64,000 nucleotides of DNA from Bin80 sp965203305 (lineage in GTDB: Bacteria; Bacteroidota; Rhodothermia; Rhodothermales; Bin80): contig OZ241874.1 of the NCBI GenBank assembly GCA_965203305.1, positions 1,612,001 through 1,676,000 of the forward strand, read 5' to 3'. Of the stretch, positions 54,516-61,826 are shown piece by piece; positions within the stretch are counted from its first letter, which is position 1; each line of letters opens with the position of its first letter. The notes below the pieces were generated by a model, which saw nothing but the letters and a program-made list of their open reading frames with translations, searched no databases and was not told where the DNA came from. The position numbers were made by a program, and so were the translations under genes.

Positions 54516-54615
54516 GAGGTTCTTGCAAAAATACCTCTATTCCCGACCTAATGTGCCTTCAAGCACCCTCAGGGAGATAGCTCTCCGTCATCTGAAATTT
54601 TCGAAAGAGGCTCGT
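54516..54615 (+). repeat. 100-bp palindrome-ended interspersed repeat, copy A
   Basis: It begins GAGGTTCTTGCAAAAATA and ends TTTTCGAAAGAGGCTC. Its ends are inverted relatives of each other. Homologous copies are at 60306-60405 (same orientation) and 61577-61675 (opposite). It falls in the 3' end of a decayed reading frame and supplies its last codons. Confidence 0.75.
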
Positions 54616-54623
54616 ATTAACTG

Positions 54624-54965
54624 ATGAGACCAACTTTTTTCATGGAAAGCGAGAATAAATCTGCTGTCATTCAGGCCGAATTAGAAGGAGAGAAATTTCC
54701 TGTTACTGCATGGTATTTTATCGGATTTTTCCTTGGCATCATCGGAATACTGATCGTATACTTGCGCTCCCCCAAAGTACCTGTGAGGCTACTGGTTGAA
54801 TATGATGGAGAAGACCGTTATTTTTTCGAAAAGGCCTATGTTGATGTCCTGAACAGGAGACAAGTTAAGGCTACCTGGATAGGGCTAGCCATAGGCTTTA
54901 TTCTCTGGATTGGCTTATATCTCCTCTTCATGATATTCACATTTTTGGCTCTTCATTACTTTTAG
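54624..54965 (+). CDS. Small membrane protein of unknown function
   Basis: The 113-residue protein has two clear membrane helices (AWYFIGFFLGIIGILIVYL and TWIGLAIGFILWIGLYLLFM) separated by a polar 60-residue loop. It starts at 54624, the last base of the preceding broken frame (TGATG-type overlap); an alternative start is MESENKSAV at 54642. It is not recognised. It overlaps the convergent gene at 54962 by 4 bp and lies inside the segment bounded by 19-bp inverted repeats. Confidence 0.7.
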   Translation: MRPTFFMESENKSAVIQAELEGEKFPVTAWYFIGFFLGIIGILIVYLRSPKVPVRLLVEYDGEDRYFFEKAYVDVLNRRQVKATWIGLAIGFILWIGLYLLFMIFTFLALHYF

Positions 54966-55462
54966 TGGAGGGGGTTGTTTTTGGACACTTCAAGGATTGG
55001 CTGGTGTGTATCCAGAATCGTTCCGCTTTGCGAATCAATGATCAGAATGAGCGGAGTTGTCACTTTGTCCATATAGGACGAAGAAGGGATATTTCTTTTA
55101 GAGAGGGGAAACTGGATGTCGTGCATTGATATAAATTCCTCAAAAAGATCAGACTGTTCCGATACATAATAACCCTCTACGGAGTTGATCCAGCCAGGCC
55201 TGTGACGGTGAAAGTAGTTAAGCCGTACAATGTCTGACTTCAACCCATTAGAAAAGTTATTGGGACCAACCAGAGCAATGAGCGAAATGCCTTTTTGAGC
55301 TTCCAAATGCGCACCCTCTTGGTTAACAAACAAATATGCTGGTAATTTTAGGGAGTTATAAAGAAAACTGTAATAAATACGGAACAGCGCATCTGGTTCG
55401 GGGTTTCCAAGTGCTTCCAGCAACACCGGAGAAATAGATGCCAGAAAGGAGTCCGGCCGCAT
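54962..55462 (-). CDS. Orphan protein lacking a signal peptide; possible invertible C-terminal cassette
   Basis: The 166-residue frame starts MRPDSFLASISPVLLEALGN and ends LLIIDSQSG-like text (PLILIIDSQSGTILDTHQPI). I do not recognise a family. Upstream of its ATG the frame stays open through PREF and VIKETV, which is encoded by the inverted repeat at 55475. Inverting the segment 54161-55493 would join this frame to the lipoprotein signal at 54096 without a break. As it stands it has no export signal, so it may be a silent cassette. Confidence 0.6.
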   Translation of the reverse strand: MRPDSFLASISPVLLEALGNPEPDALFRIYYSFLYNSLKLPAYLFVNQEGAHLEAQKGISLIALVGPNNFSNGLKSDIVRLNYFHRHRPGWINSVEGYYVSEQSDLFEEFISMHDIQFPLSKRNIPSSSYMDKVTTPLILIIDSQSGTILDTHQPILEVSKNNPLH

Positions 55463-55474
55463 GAATTCTCGCGG

Positions 55475-55493
55475 TACAGTTTCCTTTATAACT
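55475..55493 (-). repeat. 19-bp inverted repeat, right arm
   Basis: The minus strand reads AGTTATAAAGGAAACTGTA, identical to 54161-54179. Together with a near copy at 55354-55372 in the other orientation it also bounds a 140-bp sub-segment, so a small inverted-repeat element (about 55347-55500) is an alternative reading. Confidence 0.85.
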
Positions 55494-55496
55494 CCC

Positions 55497-55720
55497 TAAA
55501 AATAGGTCATCCTGATGATTTTTACGACTGGAAAATTACCTCTGAAAGCGAATTTGAAAGACTTTTTAATGATATTACATACAAATTCACGCGCCTACTG
55601 GTGGAGGCAGAGACATTCAAGATCACGCTCCCGACACGCGATTATGGAAATTTGATTTATGAGTTTGATATGACGGGATCACACGAAGCAATTCGGACGG
55701 TATGTCCCGACATATTGTAA
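55497..55720 (+). pseudogene. Duplicated C-terminal fragment of the lipoprotein at 53509
   Basis: The frame KIGHPDDFYDWKITSESEFE ... GSHEAIRTVCPDIL with a TAA at 55718-55720 repeats the last 74 residues of the 53509 gene with two amino-acid changes. It has no start or upstream part, so it is a leftover of the direct duplication. Confidence 0.85.
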
Positions 55721-55763
55721 CACTTGCAACTCTCGTATTTATCTTTTGCAGAAAGAAAACAAG
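55497..55763 (+). repeat. 267-bp direct repeat, right copy (S2)
   Basis: This is 261/267 identical to 53891-54157. It starts immediately after the right inverted repeat and ends at AAAACAAG, the same point where the left copy meets the left inverted repeat. Confidence 0.93.
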
Positions 55764-55842
55764 CGATAATATTTTTGACGGAATCGCTCAATTCTGTGTG
55801 AAAAAATTTGATGTTCCAATCCGAAAATCCAATACCGAATAA
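55702..55842 (+). CDS. Short lipoprotein-signal ORF
   Basis: The 46-residue frame begins MSRHIVTLATLVFIFC, the same lipoprotein signal as at 54096, and then diverges (SDNIFDGIAQFCVKKFDVPI). It may be a truncated gene rather than a functional peptide. It lies at the end of the right direct repeat, upstream of the Panacea gene. Confidence 0.4.
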   Translation: MSRHIVTLATLVFIFCRKKTSDNIFDGIAQFCVKKFDVPIRKSNTE

Positions 55843-56004
55843 GTACACAAGAGGGAAAATTAATCCGCAATGTTTGAGGCTGATTCTGTTCAGAAGGGAG
55901 TCGTAAGTGGGGGAGAAGTCCTCTTTCCGCAAGCACTGCACAACGAGTGTTCTAACAGGATGTCCAGTATAGCCGGACGGTACTTTACATGACTTTCTGG
56001 AATC

Positions 56005-56481
56005 ATGGCAAAATCAATCCCAAATGCAGTCAATGTTGCATCTCAGATTCTCTGGATTGCAAATCAGATTGGCAGGCGTTTGACTCCAATGCAGGTACTT
56101 AAGCTGTCCTACATCAGTCACGGATGGACGCTTGGTTTATGTGAAAAGCCTCTGTTCAGCGATGATGCAGAGGCATGGAAATATGGACCAGTGGTCCCCA
56201 AGGTTTACCACAAGTACAAACGGTTCGGGTATTCACAGGTTTTGGTAAGGTTCAAAGATCGGCGAGATCTGTTTGATGAAAAGCCTTATGCTATAATTAA
56301 TCGAGTCATGGATGAGTACGGGATGTATGACGGCCTATATCTGTCTGCACTAACACACCGACCAGACAGCCCATGGGATATGACAATCAAGAAATATGGT
56401 GAAAACGCTATTATTCCAAATGAAATGATCATGAACTATTATCAGTCATTCTCGAAGCAAAATGACCGATGCCATGAGTAA
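56005..56481 (+). CDS. Panacea-domain (DUF4065) protein, probable antitoxin
   Basis: The 158-residue protein has the SocA/GepA-type Panacea layout: ILWIANQIGRRLTPMQVLKL near the N-terminus, SYISHGWTLGL, WKYGPVVPKVYHKYKRFGY in the middle and a C-terminal TKKYG-like segment (MTIKKYGENAIIPNEMI). Known Panacea proteins are antitoxins of diverse toxin families or act with proteases. The gene follows the repeat-rich lipoprotein locus and is followed 127 bp later by a tiny membrane-protein ORF that could be the cognate toxin. Its start is ATG 56005. Confidence 0.88.
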   Translation: MAKSIPNAVNVASQILWIANQIGRRLTPMQVLKLSYISHGWTLGLCEKPLFSDDAEAWKYGPVVPKVYHKYKRFGYSQVLVRFKDRRDLFDEKPYAIINRVMDEYGMYDGLYLSALTHRPDSPWDMTIKKYGENAIIPNEMIMNYYQSFSKQNDRCHE

Positions 56482-56608
56482 ACTCATGTAAATCGGTCAA
56501 GACAAGGGAGTAGAGAAGCCAGACGAGTGAAACACAGAGGCAGAGCGAAGGCGTTTATTTGAGGGAAAAGAGGGCAGTCACAAGAGAAGTCAGCAGGTTC
56601 GCCAAAAC

Positions 56609-56788
56609 ATGCACTGGGTATCACTGACAGGACTTTGGGCTGCTTCCGTACTGTACCTGGGGTTTGTTGCCGTATGGGCATGGCATATACTGACTCCAGA
56701 GTCTCGTCAATTTCTGACCGAGGATCGTCTTGACACCATCCAGACAGCACTGCTCAGTATTGTTGGTTCGTCATTTTTAACGGGATAG
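56609..56788 (+). CDS. Small membrane protein downstream of the Panacea gene (possibly truncated; candidate toxin)
   Basis: The 59-residue frame MHWVSLTGLWAASVLYLGFV-AVWAWHILTP has one N-terminal membrane helix, a polar EDRLDTIQTALLSIVGSSF segment and then a TAG (56786). The same frame continues AKNWFDRHIG to another TAG at 56816-56818. Proteins of this general shape (TM helix, TPExxxxLxxxxLxxIQxxLFS, basic tail) are familiar to me as small phage- or host-encoded membrane proteins, and some Panacea partners are small membrane toxins. The link here is by position only. The first TAG may replace a tyrosine codon. Confidence 0.5.
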   Translation: MHWVSLTGLWAASVLYLGFVAVWAWHILTPESRQFLTEDRLDTIQTALLSIVGSSFLTG

Positions 56789-56936
56789 GCCAAGAACTGG
56801 TTTGATAGACACATTGGATAGCTCATATCCTTCCCTTGTCCTAACTTTGCATGGGGTAGGTGAAGTTGCCGAAGGAGCAAATCTGAAGGCGGTAGAATGC
56901 CCGGAAATCTCTTCTCACCACCTCTGATGTGTCCGG

Positions 56937-57749
56937 TCACAATTGCTCGCAATTGACAGTTCGTGATTCCTGCAGGGCAGAGTTATAGCTAATCTGGCAG
57001 TCTCCGTCCTGAGTTATGCTGACGCTGGCAGACATCCGAAATACTTCCGAGATCAGGCTATCATTCAGGACGCTTTCCGGTGTGCCAGTTGCTACCAGAT
57101 GTCCGTTATGTAGCACAAGGAGGTGATCAGAGAATTTTGCAGCAAGTTCAAGATCATGGAAGACGGAGAGAACAGTTTTCCCCCGATTTACGAGGCTCCT
57201 CATCAATTCAAGAAATTGATATTGATGGCAAATGTCCAGATGAGTTGTAGGCTCGTCCAGCAGAAGAAGTTCGGCATCTTGCAGAATGGCTTGGGCCAGA
57301 TATGCACGCTGGCGTTCCCCACCACTCATTGACTGGAGGGCGCGTTTGGCAAAGCCTGATAGCCCAACCTGTTCAAGTACTGCTTTCAGTAAAGCACGAT
57401 CTTGGGCAGATATATCCTCAAGCAGAGACTTGTGGGGCAATAACCCCAGCAGCCCCAACTCCTCAACAGTAAAGTTAAATGAAAGGGAAGGAGCCTGCCG
57501 GACAAGAGAAATTTTGCGAGACAGCTTTTTTCTGGGCCATTCGCAAATTTCTGTATCTTCAAGAAGGATGGAACCTGTATACGGCAAGTAACCACAAATG
57601 GCACGAAGCAGGGTGGTCTTGCCACAACCGTTTGGTCCGACAAGCCCGGTAAACGTACCTGCAAAGAGATTAAACCGGACGGGATGGAGAATGGTAGTAT
57701 CCAGAATCTGGACACTCAAATCTCTCGTGACCAGCAGCGGGTTCGCCAT
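56937..57749 (-). CDS. ABC transporter ATP-binding protein (FecE/BtuD-type)
   Basis: The 270-residue ATPase has Walker A GPNGCGKTTL (about 36-45), a Q-loop in SLVRQAPSL, signature SMSGGERQRAYLAQAI, Walker B LLLLDEPTTHLD and the H-loop VFHDLELA. Sequence style (LSVQ, GSILLEDTEI, SLSFNFTVEELGLLGLLPHK) places it with iron-siderophore, haem and cobalamin importers. No permease or binding-protein gene adjoins it in this window; the neighbouring divergent gene is a lipoprotein. The start at 57749 (MANPLLVTRDLSV) is preferred to a GTG at 57788. Confidence 0.92.
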   Translation of the reverse strand: MANPLLVTRDLSVQILDTTILHPVRFNLFAGTFTGLVGPNGCGKTTLLRAICGYLPYTGSILLEDTEICEWPRKKLSRKISLVRQAPSLSFNFTVEELGLLGLLPHKSLLEDISAQDRALLKAVLEQVGLSGFAKRALQSMSGGERQRAYLAQAILQDAELLLLDEPTTHLDICHQYQFLELMRSLVNRGKTVLSVFHDLELAAKFSDHLLVLHNGHLVATGTPESVLNDSLISEVFRMSASVSITQDGDCQISYNSALQESRTVNCEQL

Positions 57750-57807
57750 GTTTTCTGAAACATTACCGTCTGACTGTGTAATGGACACGGCTCAGAATTG
57801 TGACTTG

Positions 57808-58290
57808 ATGAGAATACACAGAATTATGCTGGCGTTAACGATGATCACTGCACTCGGTGCCTGTGATACGGGTGAGGATCAGGACGCGTTTGAGAACCGG
57901 GCATTCTCGGAACCTGTCGGGTTTACGCAAACCAGCGAAAGCGGAGCAGTGGAACTTCAGGATGAGGATGACTGGAGAGTTTCGCCAGCGTATCATGGAC
58001 GCATTCTCATTGAGCCGGCGTTCCCGAATCCGGTCCCGTCAGGGGGCTCTGTCATGATCCCGGTTCGGATTCGGTTTGCAGATTCCGTTCAGGGAGGCCT
58101 GGAAATCGTAACGTATGATGCGAGCGAAATTCCACGCAGACTGGACAGTATCCCAAATGCCAGTGAGCCTGGCTCCTATGTTTTTCGGTTTATGCCCCGT
58201 GTATTGGGACTTAGAGGTCTAGTCAGAGTATTCATCATTGACACCCGGGGCAGGCTGGTGTCCTATGGAGATTTGCAGGCAAGCGGATGA
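57808..58290 (+). CDS. Putative lipoprotein of unknown function
   Basis: The 160-residue protein starts MRIHRIMLALTMITALGAC, a lipoprotein signal. An acidic linker follows, then a beta-rich domain (RILIEPAFPNPVPSGGSVMI ... IRFADSVQGGLEIVTYD) that resembles the 'YPNPF' FlgD-like C-terminal repeat fold of Bacteroidota secreted proteins. Its function is unknown. It overlaps the PAP2 gene start by 4 bases (ATGA), so the two are co-translated. Confidence 0.78.
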   Translation: MRIHRIMLALTMITALGACDTGEDQDAFENRAFSEPVGFTQTSESGAVELQDEDDWRVSPAYHGRILIEPAFPNPVPSGGSVMIPVRIRFADSVQGGLEIVTYDASEIPRRLDSIPNASEPGSYVFRFMPRVLGLRGLVRVFIIDTRGRLVSYGDLQASG

Positions 58291-59075
58291 CAGAGCTACG
58301 GGGGGATCGGTTGCGCAGATGGGCTGCACTGACGGGAGTGATTTGCATGATCGCTGTTTCCTGCGCAAAAGCACAGTCTGATAGTCCTCTGAGATTTGTG
58401 CAATGGACCATCGGGGATGTGCTTGCGATCCCACAGGCTACCCTGACACTGAGATCGGGGCTAACATTGGGAGTTGCAGCAGGTAGTGTTCTGGCGGTAT
58501 CACACTTTGACCGCAGACTTTCGCATGAGGCCGAAAGAATTGCGGATTTTGCCCCCCGGCGTGTCCGCAAGGTATTTCATGAAGCAGGCAATGCGAATGT
58601 GATTCGTCCCATGGCTGCCATTGTGTTTGCAGGAGCACTAACCAGCGGGAATATTCATTTCCAGGATGCCGCGTTTACTTCTCTGGAATCCGTCATTCTG
58701 GCAAATCTGTTCACGAACGGACTCAAGCTTGTAATCGGACGGGCCAGACCCAATGCCGGGCGTGGTCCCGATTCCTTACAGCCTTTCAGTGGGCAACGAT
58801 CCTTTCCTTCGGGACATGCCACAACCGTATTTGCCTTTACAACACCATGGATACTGTACTACCCGGGGATCACCACAGGCGCACTCTTTGTCTTGGGCAT
58901 AGGGACCGCAGTTGCCAGAATGGCAGACGATTATCACTGGTTCAGTGATGTTCTGGGAGGTGCACTCGTCGGACTTGGAACAGGATATCTGCTTTCAAAA
59001 AGGCATCAACGACTGGCAGGCAGTGTAAACCTGGGGCTGAGCATGAACAGGATATCCCTCACTTGGTCAATTTAG
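58287..59075 (+). CDS. PAP2-family phosphatase
   Basis: The 262-residue membrane protein carries the three phosphatase motifs: KLVIGRARP (KxxxxxxRP), SFPSGHATT (PSGH) and ARMADDYHWFSDVLGG (SRxxxxxHxxxD with A for S). It probably removes phosphate from lipid carriers such as undecaprenyl diphosphate or phosphatidic acid. A signal-like N-terminus (MIAVSCAKAQ) precedes the membrane segments. It is coupled to the lipoprotein upstream and converges with the TsaC gene, overlapping it by 17 bp. Confidence 0.92.
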   Translation: MTELRGDRLRRWAALTGVICMIAVSCAKAQSDSPLRFVQWTIGDVLAIPQATLTLRSGLTLGVAAGSVLAVSHFDRRLSHEAERIADFAPRRVRKVFHEAGNANVIRPMAAIVFAGALTSGNIHFQDAAFTSLESVILANLFTNGLKLVIGRARPNAGRGPDSLQPFSGQRSFPSGHATTVFAFTTPWILYYPGITTGALFVLGIGTAVARMADDYHWFSDVLGGALVGLGTGYLLSKRHQRLAGSVNLGLSMNRISLTWSI

Positions 59076-60018
59076 ATGCTCGCAGGATACGGTCCATCAG
59101 GGCATGCCCAAGTTCTGTTTCTGGAACTTCCTGACAGTAAATTACAGTGATCTCCTTGCGATCACATTCCCGAAAAAATTCGAATAGCTGGTGGCTGTAT
59201 TCCTTTACATCTGCGGGGATAAGGCATTTCCCGAATTGTGCCGTTGCAGTAGGTGATGTCAGTCCAATATATCCTGCGCGATTATGAGGTGCGGCATCCT
59301 CGGGTGCTCCCACAATCTGAACTTTTGCGGCGGGGGCATAGTGATGATAGCGCATGCCAGGGCTGCGATCTACATGGCGGGGTACTGGGGAAAGTTCTGG
59401 AATGACCTTACGCAGTTTTTCGATGCTGACTGCACCCGGTCGAAGGAGGGAGGGCAGGTCATCCGTACAGTCAACAACAGTTGATTCTAGGCCAATCGTT
59501 GCTGGCGGTCCGCACAGAATGCAATTCACACGGTGAATCAGGTCTTCTGATGCAGATTCCCATGTTGTGGCACTGGGGTGTCCACTGAGGTTTGCAGAGG
59601 GAGCAGCGACGGGGAGCTGAACCGCATTCATAAATTCTCTGGCAAGTGGCAAAGCAGGCATCCGGACGGCAACGGTATCTAGGCCTCCAGAAACAATCTT
59701 CGGAAAGGCTGGGTTTCGAGGCAGAATAAGTGTGAGAGGGCCTGGAAAAAAGGCCTCTATAAGCAATCTCGCTGTTGGGGGAGTTTCCTCTGCGACAATA
59801 AAAACATCCGAGCGTTCCGCAAGGTGGACAATGAGGGGATTGGAATGCGGACGCTGTTTTACAGCGTAGACTAGCTCTACGGCTCTCGGATAGAGAGCAC
59901 ATGCTCCAACGCCATAGACGGTTTCCGTAGGAAATACCACCACTTTTCCTTCGGATATGAAGCCAGCTGCCACCTCAGGATCCCAGGTGTAGCGTGTGAT
60001 TACCGGTGTTTTCATCAT
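59059..60018 (-). CDS. L-threonylcarbamoyladenylate synthase (Sua5-type TsaC)
   Basis: The 319-residue protein starts MMKTPVITRYTWDPEVAAGF and has the YrdC core with VVVFPTETVYGVGACALYP, KQRPHSNPLIVHL, FFPGPLTLILPRN, TVAVRMPALPLAREF and SANLSGHPSAT. A C-terminal Sua5 domain follows (GMRYHHYAPAAKVQIVG). It makes threonylcarbamoyl-AMP for the t6A37 tRNA modification. The length fits the Sua5 form. The start is at 60018 with an adjacent ATG at 60015; upstream codons lack conservation. It is divergent from the tRNA pair. Confidence 0.95.
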   Translation of the reverse strand: MMKTPVITRYTWDPEVAAGFISEGKVVVFPTETVYGVGACALYPRAVELVYAVKQRPHSNPLIVHLAERSDVFIVAEETPPTARLLIEAFFPGPLTLILPRNPAFPKIVSGGLDTVAVRMPALPLAREFMNAVQLPVAAPSANLSGHPSATTWESASEDLIHRVNCILCGPPATIGLESTVVDCTDDLPSLLRPGAVSIEKLRKVIPELSPVPRHVDRSPGMRYHHYAPAAKVQIVGAPEDAAPHNRAGYIGLTSPTATAQFGKCLIPADVKEYSHQLFEFFRECDRKEITVIYCQEVPETELGHALMDRILRASKLTK

Positions 60019-60064
60019 TTCCCTGAAACTATCATCCCCCCTGCCTGGTTTATGCAATCTTGCC

Positions 60065-60137
<73 letters not shown>

Positions 60138-60187
60138 CTGTGAACCATTGCGGCTCCTCATTCGTAGAACGCAGATCTGATTATTCC

Positions 60188-60262
60188 GGTCCGGTAGTTC
60201 AGTTTGGTTAGAACGCTGGCCTGTCACGCCAGAGGCCGCGGGTTCGAGTCCCGTCCGGACCG
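60188..60262 (+). tRNA. tRNA-Asp (GTC)
   Basis: The acceptor stem GGTCCGG/CCGGACC has discriminator G. The anticodon stem CTGGC/GCCAG holds loop CTGTCAC (anticodon GTC), and the T loop GTTCGAGTCC is present. It lies 50 bp after tRNA-Phe and ends 8 bp before a terminator; the pair is probably one transcript. Confidence 0.97.
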
Positions 60263-60270
60263 CATCTGGA

Positions 60271-60304
60271 GGGTGCTTCTCGTTCGGGAGGCACCCTTTT
60301 GTTT
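60271..60304 (+). terminator. Rho-independent terminator of the tRNA pair
   Basis: An 11-bp stem (GGGTGCTTCTC with GGGAGGCACCC, two or three G-T pairs) closes a GTTC loop and is followed by TTTTGTTT. It stands 8 bp after tRNA-Asp on the plus strand. Confidence 0.88.
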
Positions 60305-60305
60305 A

Positions 60306-60405
60306 GAAGCTCTTGCAAAAATATATTCATGCCTGATCTGATGTGCCCTTAAGTGTTCCCAGAGCAATGTTTCTTCGTTATCTGTGATTTTTGCAAGAGG
60401 CTCTC
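60306..60405 (+). repeat. 100-bp palindrome-ended interspersed repeat, copy B
   Basis: It begins AGAAGCTCTTGCAAAAATA and ends ATTTTTGCAAGAGGCTCT. The two ends are inverted repeats of about 15 bp. The interior matches copy A (54516) and the reverse of copy C (61577). It follows the tRNA terminator directly. Confidence 0.78.
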
Positions 60406-60561
60406 TAGCATCAAATCATTGCCCCGATTGGACGATTCAGCGGGGCACCCTGATCGCCTCGTGAAGCTTGGCCGGTGAAGCCCCATTACTGTACCATGCC
60501 ATGGGTAGGTAACTTCAGACATGGAAAATGACCACGGCACCGGGGCTGCAGTAAAACCAGA

Positions 60562-61380
60562 TCATTCTTCGTGTCCTCTGCGGGTTATTTCCAGGCGGAG
60601 TTGCCGCACCTCTTCGTGAAGTTCCGTTACCTTTCGTTCCAGATCATCTGAATTGTCTGCCACAAGCGTATCCACGAATACCGCATTGGCGATGGATAAC
60701 CCCAGAATGCCGCAAACGAATACAGTCACGACAACATGGATGCGTAACCCAAGGATATACTCCTCCGAGGCCCCCCGTTCTGCAAGTATGTCGGGAATCT
60801 CGTGCCACCCCTCAACGGTGAATATCTTCATGAGGGAATACATGGAGTAGAAGGGATTCCCGAAGAACTCTTTCGCCTCGGGAATTCCACCGAACAGCAG
60901 GGTCGCTGTCAGAGAGAGAATCAGATTCAGAAACAGCAGAATCAGGAATATCCCGACCGATGCACGCAATGCCCGAACGACTCCCCGCAAAATCTTAGCT
61001 CCATCAGGGACGAGGCGAAGTGGTCGAACAAGACGCAGGATCCGTGCCAGCCTCAGGATTGTAATGAGAATTGCATTTTCAGCACCCAGGGGAAAAAGGA
61101 GACTGAATGCAGCAGGTGTACTCAGGGCTACGATAATGAAGTCAAAGGCGTTCCACGGGTCGGAAAAGTACTTTCTAAAGGATCCCCAATGCCGGATTTT
61201 TATGAAAATCTCGGCAACAAAGTACCCTAGGAATCCGATATCCAGCCATTGGATGATGTGTCCGGCCCGTTCGTGAATTTCTGGAAAAGCATCCAGAAAA
61301 AGAGCAATGCCGTTGCAGGAAATGATGAACAGGACGATGGGCTCGCGGACAATCAGGGGCAAAACTTTATTTTGATCCAT
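60562..61380 (-). CDS. Voltage-gated-type cation channel (NaChBac-like ion transport protein)
   Basis: The 272-residue protein has six membrane segments. The voltage-sensor helix S4 carries regularly spaced arginines (LRLARILRLVRPLRLVPDGA). The pore segment MKIFTVEGWHEIPD has a selectivity filter TVEGWHE in place of the sodium-type TLESW. The C-terminus forms a coiled-coil-like tail (DLERKVTELHEEVRQLRLEI), as in tetrameric bacterial channels. It probably passes Na+ or Ca2+, but selectivity is not certain with this filter. It is a single gene. Confidence 0.9.
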   Translation of the reverse strand: MDQNKVLPLIVREPIVLFIISCNGIALFLDAFPEIHERAGHIIQWLDIGFLGYFVAEIFIKIRHWGSFRKYFSDPWNAFDFIIVALSTPAAFSLLFPLGAENAILITILRLARILRLVRPLRLVPDGAKILRGVVRALRASVGIFLILLFLNLILSLTATLLFGGIPEAKEFFGNPFYSMYSLMKIFTVEGWHEIPDILAERGASEEYILGLRIHVVVTVFVCGILGLSIANAVFVDTLVADNSDDLERKVTELHEEVRQLRLEITRRGHEE

Positions 61381-61826
61381 CAGTGTTCAGAAGATTCGGG
61401 AGCAGGCTATCTCTTCCAGATTGGCTCTGGAGAACTTATACGGGACGGTTGCATACCACATCCTGTTAGAGCCAGTTCGGGAGTGGCTGAAAAAGATTTG
61501 AATTGATCTGGCACTTCTCAAATCTGACGCTCATCCCGTAAGGGTTATACTTTTATGAAGCAGCTGGTACATTGATGAGCCTCTTGCGAAAATCCAGGAT
61601 GACGGAGAAATATCGCTCTGAGAGTGCTTGCTGGTCATTAGGTCAGGTGTGGTGATATTTTTGCTGGAGATTCTTGATCCACGCAACAACAGCACAGGGA
61701 CGAAGCAGAATTGGCACTTTTGTGGACAGTAAACTTCCTTGTCATGCTACGAAGTATTTTTCTTTTGGCTATATTTACCCAGCAACACTGAATCTTCACA
61801 CTCTAATCACATACCCGAAACGAACC
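61381..61826. other. Spacer before the FG-GAP gene
   Basis: Apart from repeat copy C (61577-61675), nothing definite is visible in these 446 bases. The stretch immediately upstream of 61827 is A+T-rich and probably holds the promoter of the FG-GAP gene. Confidence 0.35.
61577..61675 (-). repeat. 100-bp palindrome-ended interspersed repeat, copy C
   Basis: It begins GAGCCTCTTGCGAAAATCC and ends GATATTTTTGCTGGAGATTC on the plus strand. It is the reverse orientation of copies A and B and shares about three quarters of its bases with copy A, by eye. Confidence 0.75.

Larger units (their letters stand above)
54096..54624 (+). pseudogene. Second lipoprotein gene of the locus, broken by frameshift and nonsense codon
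   Basis: The ATG at 54096 overlaps the previous gene and encodes MFRHIVTLATLVFVFCRKKT, a lipoprotein signal, then REVIKETVTNTEEP and a stop. After a frameshift near 54190 a protein-like frame follows (HEYQRPNEFTEYDSIGLIHE), hits a TAG at 54304, and continues (SVAGSIPLPETGRFALGSEL ... FDFPFTFGEQKTRSIGFSLA) to 54624. The last 33 codons are supplied by a 100-bp repeat (54516-54615). Two lesions make it non-functional as read. It is unrecognised. Confidence 0.65.
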
